A DNA stretch of 64,000 nt from Puccinia triticina (taxonomy: Eukaryota > Basidiomycota > Pucciniomycetes > Pucciniales > Pucciniaceae). Within the stretch, counting starts at the first letter, position 1. The number at the start of each line of letters is the position of its first letter. The translations under genes and the position numbers were made by a program. Shown piece by piece: positions 44,250 through 54,759 of the stretch. The stretch lies in assembly GCF_026914185.1 (NCBI RefSeq), contig NC_070570.1, positions 4,960,001 to 5,024,000 on the forward strand, written 5' to 3'. Below the pieces are notes generated by a model. The model made no database searches. It saw only the letters and a list, made by a program, of their open reading frames with translations, and was not told where the DNA came from.

Positions 44250-45464
44250 CACCAGGAAAAAAAAATAGTCACTTGATGGCAAGTGACATGATGCAGCTTT
44301 GGTTTCTGCTCCAGAGCTACTCCAGCGCTGCTCCAAGTCTGCTCCACCAGCACTTGTAGAGCTTGCAGGACTGCACCAGAGCACTCAATGTGGCACAGTC
44401 AGCTGATCCTAATTTTTTCCCAGGAACAGCTGATGCTCATCATAAGCTGAGCAGTAGGCATTGACTGAGCCTGGGCCAAAGCTGAGCATTGGCTGAGCCT
44501 GGGCCACAGCTGAGCATTGGATATTCCAAGCCTGAAACAAATCCAAGTGTCAGCTGGACCAAGAATATTCCAAATCTGAGCATCAGCTTAGCCAACAATG
44601 GTCCAAAGCGGAGCATCATCTTGGAAAAGGCTAGTCCAGAGCTTAGGATCAGCTGGGACAATACTGTTCCAAAGATTAACACCAGCTGGGCCAAAAATTT
44701 TCAAAAGCTGAGCATTGGCTGAGCCAATGCTGGTACAAGCTGAGCATTGTCTGAGCCAAGGCTGTTCCAAAGCTGAGTATCAGATTTTTTGAGACTATTC
44801 AAAAGATTAATATCACCTGAGCCAAGGTGTTCCACAGCTGAGCATCAGCTGAGCCAAGGCTGGTCCACAGCTGAGCATCAGCTGAGCCAAGGCTAGTCCA
44901 CAGCTGAGCATCAGCTGAGCCAAGGCTGGTCCACAGCTGAGCATTGTCTTAGCCAAGGTTGTTCCACAGCTGAGCATCAGCTGAGCCAAGACTGGTCCAC
45001 AGATGAGCATAAGCTGTTACAGGAGTGGTCAGACTCAGAATCTGAGCATTGGCTGGGCCAAGATTTATCCAAAGCTGAAAATCAGCTGAGCCAATACTGG
45101 TCCAAAGCTGAGCATTGGCTGGGCCAATGATAGTCCTAATCTGAGTCTAAGCTGAGCCATGACTGGAATAAAGCTGAAAATAAGCTGGGCCAGGACTGGT
45201 TCTGATCTGGGCAACAAAGCTGAGAATGAGCTGGGCACCAAAGCTGAGCATAAGCTGGGAGCTAAAGCTGAGTATCAGCTGACCAGAAATGGGGATCAGT
45301 GGTGCCCAGCAAAAACTGAGGATCTCCTGTGGAAATTCTTGGCCTGGTTAGATGGTGGGTAGATGGTGGGTAGATGATGGGTAGATGGTGGGTAGATGGT
45401 GGGTAGCCCGCTGGAGCTGGCATGATGTCACTTGTCATCAAGTGACTATTTTTTTTTCCTGGTG
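44250..45464. mobile_element. TIR element with a 33-bp minisatellite core, about 1.2 kb
   Basis: CACCAGGAAAAAAAAATAGTCACTTGATG at the left is mirrored at the right (CATCAAGTGACTATTTTTTTTTCCTGGTG), and pairing continues through GGCAAGTGACATGATG. The core is minisatellite. There is no coding capacity. Target duplication is not resolved because the left flank is CCACCACCACC. Confidence 0.7.
44440..45310. repeat. 33-bp minisatellite (AGCTGAGCATCAGCTGAGCC)
   Basis: Units AGCTGAGCATCAGCTGAGCC plus AAGGCTGGTCCAC (33 bp) are most regular at 44820-45010 and decay outward. On the minus strand the period gives 11-residue repeats, an artefact of 33 being a multiple of three. Confidence 0.85.
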
Positions 45465-45699
45465 CACCAGTCCGCATCCACATCATCAAACAGAGACCCC
45501 CAAACAATTGCTAAAACAAAAAAATTGACCAACATGGCGCCTCCATAGATAAAGAAATTTGAGAAAGCAGTTAACAAAGGAAAATTCATGAGGGTTCCCA
45601 AGATCACAATGCTTTAATAGTTCAAGTTAAAAAACATTGTTCTAGCATCCTAAAACCATCAGAAGGAACTTGACTTGGGATTTGTTTATGGAGCTGAAG
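45465..45699. other. 3' flank of gene D
   Basis: AT-rich DNA, no gene, likely holding the gene D 3' UTR. Confidence 0.35.
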
Positions 45700-47864
45700 T
45701 CAAGTCATTGTTTTTCTTTTTTCTCTTGCTTGCAGTATTTCAGCTTCTTGTTTCAGCATTATCTTGATTTTTTCATCAAACCATAGATGTAACCTTTCGT
45801 GTAAAAAATGAGCACGCTTATGTATTGAAGGAGCCAAAATCCGACTATTAAGCTGATTATCCAAAAGTGAAATAAGTGAGTGCAGATTTGAAGAAGTAGG
45901 GAGCGGAGAAGTTCGGACTTGAAGGTCCGCTAAATGATCAAATCCAGTGCATTCAAAGAGATTTTTAAGCTCTGTCTTGAGTCCTCCGGGTAATTTGATG
46001 AGGTGGCAGCATGGTCTGCTTATAGGTAGCAGTTGATCTGATGTCCCAACTATATGACCCCAGGTGGCTTCGCCGAAGAGATACGTTGGCTCCAAGTCCT
46101 GGACTACTTTCGCAATATCCTCAGGTTTGGGAGTGATTGGAAATGCTTGCGTCTTCAATTCAGTCAGTACCAAGCTCCAGACTGAAGGCTTTGATTCCCA
46201 CGACGCAGCTTCGACCAAATTTTGATTTCCTTCGTAGCATTCCTGAACTAGGAGTTTTCTCAAGTAGTCCATGTCGGTTTGCCGATTGCCATTGATTACC
46301 GATACCAAGTTTGTTCTTCCATCCGATAATATGTTCACAATCCTACTTTCACATTGTGTAAATCGGAACCTGTGTGATCCTGCAGTCCTTGCGTACCGAA
46401 ATAATTCAGGCAGTGTCGATTCACAGATGAAATTCGAGATCCAAAGGAACTTCTTCAAGACTTCACCGAGTGATTGCCTTCTAATTCTAGTTGCAATACT
46501 ATCCGTTTCCTCAATCCATAGGTTACGCCATACCAGAAGGATCCTTGCCCAGTTCTCAGTCTTAAGCGGTTTCATCAATAATCTGTAGGCAAACGGAATC
46601 AAGATCTGATTTGATTGGTGTAAATATTCCAATACAAAACTCCCGGGAATGTTTGACAGGGCTCGTTGAAAGTGAATCGCCATGAAATGTGCAGCAAGCT
46701 TAGCTCCCTCGCTAATTGTTGGTGGTGTCCACTCTAGAGATCGCTTTGACAATTTGTTCCAAAACTATGTAGATTGGGTCGCACAGGGGTCAGACGATGC
46801 GCACATTTCAACATTAATGTCTGGAGAAAAGGGCTCACTTTTGCTTGCTCAGAGGGAGAGCCCAAACGCGGATCAAATGTGGTCTTTTCAGAATCACGGA
46901 AAGACGTTTCAGCTAGCAAATCCCGAGGCGCAGGTGCTTTCCGAGATACCGAGCCTGGCCCTTCGTGATTTTGTGAATTCATCCTTGTCGAGATCGGAAA
47001 TTCGCGGTTTGCATAAGGGTTTCGTCTATTGTTGGAAAGGAAATGTTGAGGGTATGACCAAACATTGTCATGGAGTTCAATTGGTCTTGGACGGTTTAGA
47101 GCATGGTTTTCCTGAGAAAGAATATTCCGATCTCGTTTCCTACTGTTCGTTCCTCCCCCCGTGACGATGGCAGCTACTTCAGAGGTTCCATGCTGTTGGT
47201 TGTTGGTGAAAAGATCTTCTGCATGTTGTTTGCCGGTGTTGATTGGTCCCCGACGATTCGGAACATGGCCTTCCTCAGCGAGATTGTCGCAAACTTTTTT
47301 CTGGCTGTCTTTTCCTCTCATCGGCTCGTTATGGGTTGACTGCTGGTCATTATCGTCGAGAAGAACTTGAAAATTATTGTCTTCATGTTTTTCGGCGAGG
47401 ATGATTGGTCCTAGACCGTTTGTAAGATGGCCTTCCCCAGCGAGAGGGTTGCAGCCTCGTTCGCGCTCGGCTTTCGCTCCCCCAGGAGCGAGGGGAAACA
47501 GTGACAGAAGCTGGTTACCGGTGGACTGCTCTTCATTGTTGGCGGAAAGATCTTGACGATACTCGTCTGCACGGTTTTTGCCGAGGGTGATTGGTCTTGA
47601 ACTGGTTGGAACACGGCCTTCATCTCGTTTCAGGCCGTCTTTCGCCCCCCCACTAGAGATCGGAAACAGTGACAGAGGCTCGGCAACATAGTCCTCTGGT
47701 CCCGATAGTGTTATGAAGTCAAAGGTACTGCCAGACCGGTCGTCAAGTGGTTGGATCACTGGATCAAAGTCGTTACAAGAGACTAGGGCATAACCCCAAA
47801 CGGACAGCAAAAGTAAAGCGCAATGCCGACCCTGCATTCTTGATGATTTTATTGAACGATTCAT
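45700..47864 (-). CDS. Paralogous secreted-type protein family, member D
   Basis: Exons 47864-46839 and 46764-45700 join in phase 0 (donor GTGAGC, acceptor CTACATAG), giving 696 residues. The start MNRSIKSSRMQGRHC precedes a hydrophobic stretch and VSCND, a signal-peptide-like end. Four repeat cores are visible: LSLFPISSGGAKDGLKR, LSLFPLAPGGAKAERERG, a short one with GKDSQKKVCDNL and TGGGTNSRKRDRNIL; each is followed by an HxxNRxxP-type segment. LLAETSFRDSEKTT follows. Exon 2 opens with FWNKLSKRSLEW and has LLMKPLKTENWARIL, EVLKKFLWISNFICES and ILSDGRTN motifs, ending in a Lys/Arg tail. No known domain. Its intron end is close in sequence to that of B. Confidence 0.87.
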
Positions 47865-47952
47865 GCTGGAGCTGGGTGTCCGTCAGGTAGCGGAAGGCAG
47901 CCCAAGCCAAAACAACTTGAATACATGTATTTAGCTGAGTTGCATTTTTCAA

Positions 47953-47991
47953 TCAATCCAAGATGAGATCTGTTTCATACTCTCTGGAGCT
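47953..47991 (-). promoter_or_regulatory. Conserved upstream box of family gene D
   Basis: Read on the minus strand: AGCTCCAGAGAGTATGAAAC followed by AGATCTCATCTTGGATTG, about 90 nt before the gene D ATG. It matches the B and C boxes, here closer to the gene. Confidence 0.6.
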
Positions 47992-47999
47992 TGAAGCAG

Positions 48000-48722
48000 A
48001 AAAGTTCAAAACAATTGGTTTATCTATAGCAGGCAGGGCTTCAGGAATGTTACTATTAGCCAGTTCAGGGGTTTTATGCCGGTAAATTGCCGGCCAGGGA
48101 CCGGCGAACTTGTGAAGTCCCTCTTCTGCGCGGGGGCGGGCAGCCCGGTCGCGGAGCGACCCCTTCCGCGACCTCCGAAGGAGGGACTTGAGTCTATGTA
48201 AAACCAAACTTAACCCAAGGCCCTCGCTGCTGCGGGCGTGTGTCTCGCGAAGCGAGCCTCCGACAGCCCTCGGCAGGGCGCCCTATCGCCCCTTTTTGCG
48301 GGGGCTAGATTCTAAATTTAGGTGGCAGGAATTTTCAACCCTCTATAATTCCTTACTTCCTTAACTTTATTTGCAATAAAATTGCTTAGGTTGAAGACTA
48401 GCTTGTGCCTGTCAAACCTAGAGAATTTGGGTAACTTCTCAACATTCCTTCCAGTCCAAAAAAAACCTTTAAAAACACTCAAAACATGGATTTTGCACGG
48501 AGAGGGTCTGTGTTCCCCAACTCAGCCTCCACAGTTCGCTCTCCACCAGCACACAGAGGGGATCATGGGAGGTAAAAAAATGTGTATGCTTTTCTGCAGC
48601 ATGTTCCGACAACATTGAGATAATCAAATTGGAGTGGATGTGGTAGGTGAGCTGTAGAAAAAATAAACTAGCTACCTTGAAAATCCATTCTTGGTGTGCG
48701 AGTTCGGGGAGCTAAGGGGTAA
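48000..48722. other. Intergenic with GC-rich hairpin block
   Basis: At 48120-48300 a GC-rich stretch has GGTCGCGGAGCGACC and CTCGCGAAGCGAG hairpins and the words GGAGGGACTTGAG and CAAACTTAACCCAAGG. This is one of several AAGTCCCTC-type short repeats (also 50.7, 51.0 and 52.6 kb). No gene. Confidence 0.5.
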
Positions 48723-48834
48723 GAGCATTTCCACCGCGGGCCCTAAATCGGGGCCCTAGTTGGAATTTTCAGGAATTTACCACCTCAACCCGACCCACCG
48801 CGGGCGCTATTTGCGTCAAAAATTTACGGCCGTT
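48723..48834 (+). repeat. GAGCATTTCCACCGCGGGCC short dispersed repeat, copy 2
   Basis: Nearly identical to 43604-43714 (two or three differences by eye) and in the same orientation, with unrelated DNA beyond ACGGCCGT. Confidence 0.7.
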
Positions 48835-48889
48835 GTGGTGGTCAAACTGGTACAGGGCCTCAAGATCAAGATTTCAAGATTTTAGATCA

Positions 48890-49690
48890 CTCATCAGAAA
48901 ATCCTCAAGAGAAGAATTATCCAGCCTCTCAAGACCCTTCAGCCTCAAGATCCTCAAGATTCATCCTCAAGATGATCCCCTCCCTCACTTTCTCACTTCC
49001 TCAAGATTCTAAATCCCTCCCAGATTCTTTCTTTTCCTTTCTTGGTCCTAAAACATGAGTCATGTGGGTTTTATTTTGTTTCTTTTGTCTTGTTTTGTTT
49101 TCTTTTTTTAGATTCTTTATTATTTGATTGTGTGTTTCTTTTCTTCCTTATTCTCATTGGTGTTGCTTTATCTTTGACTGTTGTGGTGTTTTCTTCTCTT
49201 TTCCTGTTTGATGTTTGTAGTTAGGGATGTGATGACATGTCCTGTGACATGTCACTCCCCAGAGTCCAAGTTCAAGTTCAAACTTGGAGGATGGGACGGC
49301 ATGGGACTTGCTCTGATCCAAGAGAAATTCCATCACCCTTTTCTGATCCGCTGGCAGTATCCCCAGCTCTATTCCTGATTCTTTATCCCTGATCCTGATC
49401 CATCATCATCACCTGATTCTCCTCAAAACCAACCACCGCCGACGGTATTCCATCCCTGCCGTCTCTCAAAAATCCACCCCCAACGCTATCACTCTTTTCG
49501 ATCCTCATCTCATTTCTCGGACCACCCATGAGGGCAGCTCAACAGCACCCATCCCCTCGACGCTCTGCCTACCGCCTGGCACGGTAGGAGTTCCACACCG
49601 TCCCTAAATATCGACCTCGAGTCCCTACATGTAGGGACTCCGAGGGACTCACTAGGGACTCATCCATCCCCACCTCAACTCCCTTTCACG
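48890..49690 (+). repeat. LTR-like dispersed repeat, copy 3
   Basis: Blocks in order: TTTGTCTTGTTTTG T-rich text, GTTAGGGATGTGATGACATG, CAGAGTCCAAGTTCAAGTTC, GGGACGGCATGGGACTTG, CCTGATTC words, GAGGGCAGCTCAACAGCACC and TGGCACGGTAGGAGTTCC (about 49585). It matches copies 1 and 2. No coding sequence. Confidence 0.45.
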
Positions 49691-49739
49691 GAACAAATGT
49701 CTTGTGAAACTACAGCTCACCCCATCGGTCACACCCCCA

Positions 49740-50150
49740 AACACAACATACAATCACTTGATGGCCAAGGCAGGCCCGCCATCAAGAGGTACTCCCCTCA
49801 ATGGCCCGTTTGTTCTGGTCATCGAGAGGAGTACATGATCCCCTCGATGTCCGGTTCCTTCCGGTCATCGAGAGGAGTACATACTCCCCTTGATATCCGG
49901 TTCCTTCTGGTCATCGAGAGGAATAGTACCCCATGATGACCGGAACAAACCGGTCTGTTCTGATCATCGAGGGGAGTACATACTCCCCTCGATGGCCGGT
50001 TTGTTCCAGTTATCGAGGAGTATATACTCCCCACGATGGCCGGAACAACCAGGTTTGTTCCGACCTCATCGAGGGGGGTAAATACTCCCCTCAATGGCCG
50101 GTTCGTTCCAGTTATTGAGAGGAGTGTATACTCCCCACAATGACCAGAAC
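49740..50150. repeat. CCGGTCATCGAGAGGAGT minisatellite, second array
   Basis: Alternating CGATGGCCGG/CCGGTCATCGAG units with AGTACATACTCCCCTC linkers. Units are the same as in the 18950-19800 core. Long TIRs were not seen around it; on the right, GAGCTTAACTAAGCCTCTCC and GGAGAGGCTTAGG form a hairpin at 50150-50210. Confidence 0.75.
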
Positions 50151-50219
50151 CGAGCTTAACTAAGCCTCTCCGAGGAGGCGCAAAGCGTCTCCAAAGGAGA
50201 GGCTTAGGACTAATGTCCC

Positions 50220-53056
50220 ATATTTGGCCTGAGGCTGACAGGTTTTTTCAATGAAAATGTGTGATTTTGTGTTTACAACTCTCCTACAACTTGGTATCAC
50301 CTCATAATGCAAATCCCAGTTGGCCATGTCTAGCCCTTGATCTCAGCTGTCTTGTACATGTTTTTTCAAGTAAATTCATCAAGAACTGGCCGCTCAGCAG
50401 CCATTCTTGTAAGGGCATTTTCTGAGCAATGTGACAGACCCGCCGGGCCATTTGCAGGTCAAGTACAGACACTTTCTCACGGTTTCAGCCTTGCAAGGCC
50501 TTGCAAGCCATGCTTTTACAACAATTTTTTTTTCAAGGGATGGGGGTAGGTGTTGTGTTAAACACACCAGAATATGTAGAAAGAAAATCTGATTCTAATG
50601 ATGCCAGAGGCTGTGAAGAAATCCAATGGGTATACGGTGATATGGGGGATATAAGGAATTTTTAGATGTTTGGCTGGGCAGCCTCAGGCCAAATATCCGA
50701 CATTAGGCACAAGTCCCTCCCGCAAGCGGGAGGGTGCTTGGGCCCCGCAAGCACAGGGAGGGACTTGTGTTAAGTTCGGACTGGAACGACCCGGTTTGTT
50801 TCGATCATTTCATATGATTGACGGGGGAGTGGAACGGGGGCGACGTATGCCTTTCATGACTTTTTAGAGACTCTTGCGGTGTATGCCGCAGCAGTTTGGG
50901 GCGCTAAAACTGGCTGCGCACTTGCAGAGATCAAATTTTAGCGCCCCAACAATACCGCCTGCGGTGGAAATGCTCTAAGTCCCTACTGACGGAGGCTCGC
51001 TTCGCGAGTCCCCCGAAGTCTCGAGGGACTTTGTTAAGTTCAATGTAAAACTGACTTACAACCGCGTCACGGTTGGCCTTTTTTTTTTGAGTTTTGGACG
51101 GCTGCACCTCCTGTCCATCCGTCTCACCGTGGGCAAAAAGTTAGGTTGGAGATAGAGGAGAATGGTGCAGACCTCCTCATCCAATTTTCAAAGGAAAATA
51201 TTAAAAATTGGACCAGCAGGAATTCTTGCAAGATCACAAAAATCTGAAAATCTGACTCTTTAAGATTGAACTGAAGTTGATTCTTGGCTTCTCAATCAGC
51301 ATTCCTCCTTCATAAAATCCCTCCAAAATTTTTCTATTTACCATCCTGGGATGACAGTCTTGTCCTCTATTGATTACATCAGGAATGGTTTGGTTTAAAG
51401 AAAAAAAAAAGTCATGTTGGACTAAAATTGGCTTGTAAAAAATCCTACACATACAATTTTTGAAAAATTCAAAATCCTTCTTGATGGGGATGAAGGCCCC
51501 CATCTTAGGCACACCCTGCGCAACATTATTATCCACTGGGTGGTTGTGTGTATTTTACATGATTTTTACAAATGAAAAGGACCTCAGAAGCCCAACCATG
51601 ACACGCGAGCATGTGCGTTTTAGACACAAGCCTCTCCTGCACTTTGTGCGGTCAACGGAGAGGCTGTACACGCTTGAGGGACCGGTTAGTTTCACTACCC
51701 GCGGGCCACCACCACCACCACCTCTGCCGCCTCCACATAATCAAATGAAGACCATGTAAAATATCAACACTTGCATTTTAGCATCTCCTGTCCTATTAAA
51801 AATGTAAATCAAACAAGATATGAATGGGTACTAGTAGACAAGTTGTTTCACTATAGACTTTTTTTTTTGGATTACAAGCCAATAGCCCCCAAATTTGGGG
51901 CTCCAGGGAGTGTTAAATCAAACGGACTCAGGGGCACAGGCCATAGGCTGAAGGGTTGCAGGTTGTTCATGACCATGTGCAGTAATTTTTGGTTAATACA
52001 AAAGCATGGCATCAACACCGGTGTTATTTGCATGCCAATGTTGGTGTTGCTCTTTTTTTTAGTGAAATTTGGCCTATGGCATTGCACACTATGAATCTGG
52101 GTAACATCTACGTGACATGGGGCGGACACAATACTTTGAATAACACAACTACAGGACTGCTATTGTTTTGAAAAGAAGGCTGGCGTTACTCGCATGACAG
52201 ATATTTTTACTGGTTTGTTAGGCCCCCAGGGGCTATTTCTTTAGTTGCATGTAGATAGTGTGATATGTGAAATCAATCGCACTTTTTTTTAAAAAAAAGA
52301 AAAGAGGTGGCCCTACGTGTACCCAAACTCTGGCCTTTGCCCGTGTTCCAAACATACCTGCACCTAATCACTCTACTACAGCAGTTTTTGTGGGGGTACC
52401 CACCGGGATACCCTAGCACATGAAAAAATAAACATCCTCAGTTCTAAAAAACAATATGCTCAAAATCCTGTCCTGTAAGCCTTGCCTGGGTGCACCACCC
52501 TTTTACCAGCCAATGGTGCACCCCTGTTTTTTAGGCGCCCATTGGTACGCGCCTTGCTTTACAAGTTCAGCCTACCCCCAGGGATCCCAAAGTCTTGAGG
52601 GACTTTGTTAAGAGCATGCTTACTGGTCAAGCTCAGTTCTTGCAAGGTTTGACTTGCAGCTAATATTGCTAACTAAAGTAGCAAGGTTTGATTTGACTTT
52701 ATTGGTGTGTCAGCTTTGTGATATTTGGGGGTAGATAGCTAGCTTGTGAACTAACCATTGCTATATGTAGTGAGGGTTAGCTCAAATCATAGCTTCTTGC
52801 TAATTTAGCTGAGGCTTAGCTCATCCCGGTGTGGTTGAGTTTGATTGCTAAACTAGCTAGCTCCAAGCTAAACTAGCCACCGGTAAGCATGCTCCAAGTT
52901 TGAACATATCACCATCGCTCTTTGTGGCCCTATAATAGGGACAAGGTTGAAAATTCCCTGTTGAGCTGTATATATGCAGCTTGATAGGGACCAGCCCTAT
53001 TTCCCTATCCCATGTGATACCTGCCACCTTGGGTGGGGGTCCTTTCACTGTGACAG
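50220..53056. other. Repeat-rich intergenic, no supported gene
   Basis: Short repeats seen: a hairpin CAAGTCCCTCCCGC/GGGAGGGACTTG at 50708-50770; a reverse relative of the GAGCATTTCCACCGC repeat at 50880-50980; GAGGCTCGCTTCGCGAG and GAGGGACTTTGTTAAG at about 50993-51035 and again GAGGGACTTTGTTAAG near 52597; TAGCTAGCTTG/CAAGCTA words at 52730-52870; and a GGGCCCTATATA-type repeat near 52920-53000. Frames up to about 107 codons have no domain. Confidence 0.4.
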
Positions 53057-53395
53057 TGGGTAGTTACTGAAAAGTTACTCAACTTTCATCTGGTGATATC
53101 TCATGCAAGAAAAAGTTTAAAGAAATTCTGAGTAGGCCAAAATTGCTGTGTAGAGTTGTTTTATGATGTACAGACCAATTTTCATGACTTGAGAGTATAT
53201 AAAATACTTGTAATTCCTAATTTTGTGACAAAATTCCAGTTACTAGTAACTAGTTTTGAATTCCCTATTTTGTTACTAGTAACTAGTTATCAGTGACTGC
53301 AATTTTGTCACAAAATAGGGAATTCAAAATGTGTAATCCATTCAAAAGTCAGAAAAAAGGTATTTGAAATAATAAAACAACCTTCAATAAATAAT

Positions 53396-54667
53396 CGGGT
53401 TTACTTCGCGCACGGAGGGAAACTCGTTGCGCACGGGAATTTCCGTTGACTCGACGTCACGTGACGTCGGGCCCCCCTCCGTGCGCGCCACCAGCTCCCC
53501 TCAAAAAACTATCCGCACACGGGGGTGCCGTGCGGTGACAGGTGGCCGGGGTGAAGCACTCCGGCCATCCGGAGGAAACAATCCCCTCGATGACCGGCAC
53601 AGACCGGTCATTGAGAGGGTATATCACATCTCTCTCGATGACCGGCATTCCGGTCATCGAGAGGACTAATCCCCCTCGATGACCGGTACAGACCGGTCAT
53701 CGGGAGGCTACATCCCTCTCGATGACCGGTACAGACCGGTCATCGGGAGGCTACATCCCTCTCGATGACCGGTACAGACCGGTCATCGGGAGGCTACATC
53801 CCTCTCGATGACCGGTCTGTACCGGTCATCGGGAGGCTACATCCCTCTCGATGACCGGTACAGACCGGTCATCGGGAGGCTACATCCCTCTCGATGACCG
53901 GTACAGACCGGTCATCGGGAGGCTGCATCCCTCTCGATGACCGGTACAGACCGGTCATCGAGAGGACAAATCCCCCTCGATGACCGGTACAGACCGGTCA
54001 TCGGGAGGCTACATCCCTCTCGATGACCGGAATGCCGGTCATTGAGAGAGATGTGTTCTCTCGATGACCGGAATGCCGGTCATTGAGAGAGATGTAGCCT
54101 CCCGATGACCGGTCTGTACCGGTCATCGAGGGGGATTTGTCCTCTCGATGACTGGTCTGTACCGGTCATCGAGAGGGATGCAGCCTCCCGATGACCGGTC
54201 TGTACCGGTCATCGAGAGGGATGTAGCCTCCCGATGACCGGTCTGTACCGGTCATCGAGAGGGATGTAGCCTCCCGATGACCGGTACAGACCGGTCATCG
54301 AGAGGGATGTAGCCTCCCGATGACCGGTCTGTACCGGTCATCGAGAGGGATGTAGCCTCCCGATGACCGGTCTGTACCGGTCATCGAGGGGGATTTGTCC
54401 TCTCGATGACCGGAATGCCGGTCATCGAGAGAGATGTGATATACCCTCTCAATGACCGGTCTGTGCCGGTCATCAAGGGGATTGTTTCCTCCGGATGGCC
54501 GGAGTGCTTCACCCCGGCCACCTGTCACCGCACGGCACCCCCGTGTGCGGATAGTCTTTTGAGGGGAGCTGGTGGCGCGCACGGAGGGGGGCCCGACGTC
54601 ACGTGACGTCGAGTCAACGGAAATTCCCGTGCGCAACGAGTTTCCCTCCGTGCGCGAAGTAAACCCG
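53396..54667. mobile_element. Palindromic minisatellite TIR element, 1,272 bp, 8-bp TSD
   Basis: The ends are CGGGTTTACTTCGCGCACGG and CCGTGCGCGAAGTAAACCCG. TAAATAAT flanks both exactly (53388-53395 and 54668-54675). The arms of over 180 bp pair almost perfectly (GACGTCACGTGACGTCGGGC, CCGCACACGGGGGTGCCG), and the core is 43-bp units in opposing orientation, so nearly the whole element is one palindrome. No coding sequence. The ends share TACTTCGCGCA with 18510-20270. Confidence 0.9.
53575..54490. repeat. 43-bp GACCGGTACAGACCGGTC minisatellite
   Basis: Units CTCGATGACCGGTACAGACC plus GGTCATCGGGAGGCTACATCCCT repeat about 20 times, first in one orientation, then flipping near 53810 and again in the right half. 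Each unit contains a short self-complementary GACCGGTACAGACCGGTC. Homogeneity is much higher than in the other two arrays. Confidence 0.9.
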
Positions 54668-54759
54668 TAAATAATTTGGCCTACTAAGAATTTCTTTAAC
54701 CTTTTTCTTGCATGAGATATCACCAGATGAAAGTTGAGTAACTTTTCAGTAATTACCCA

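Larger units (their letters stand above)
53057..54759. mobile_element. Outer MITE interrupted by the palindromic element
   Basis: TGGGTAGTTACTGAAAAGTT..CTTTCATCTGGTGATATC at 53057-53140 is mirrored at 54678-54759, ending CAGTAATTACCCA. Between its halves lie an inner hairpin around ACTAGTAACTAGTT (53210-53335) and then the 53396-54667 insertion. Without the insertion and its duplicated 8 bp, it would be about 420 bp. Confidence 0.7.

Noticed and set aside
44440..45010. Minus-strand frames with 11-residue repeats (GPALAQLMLSC)
   Set aside because: By-product of the 33-bp minisatellite.
53575..54490. CRISPR-like look of evenly spaced repeats
   Set aside because: The units have no unique spacers, are self-complementary and flip orientation, sit inside a TIR element, and the window is eukaryotic with spliced genes.
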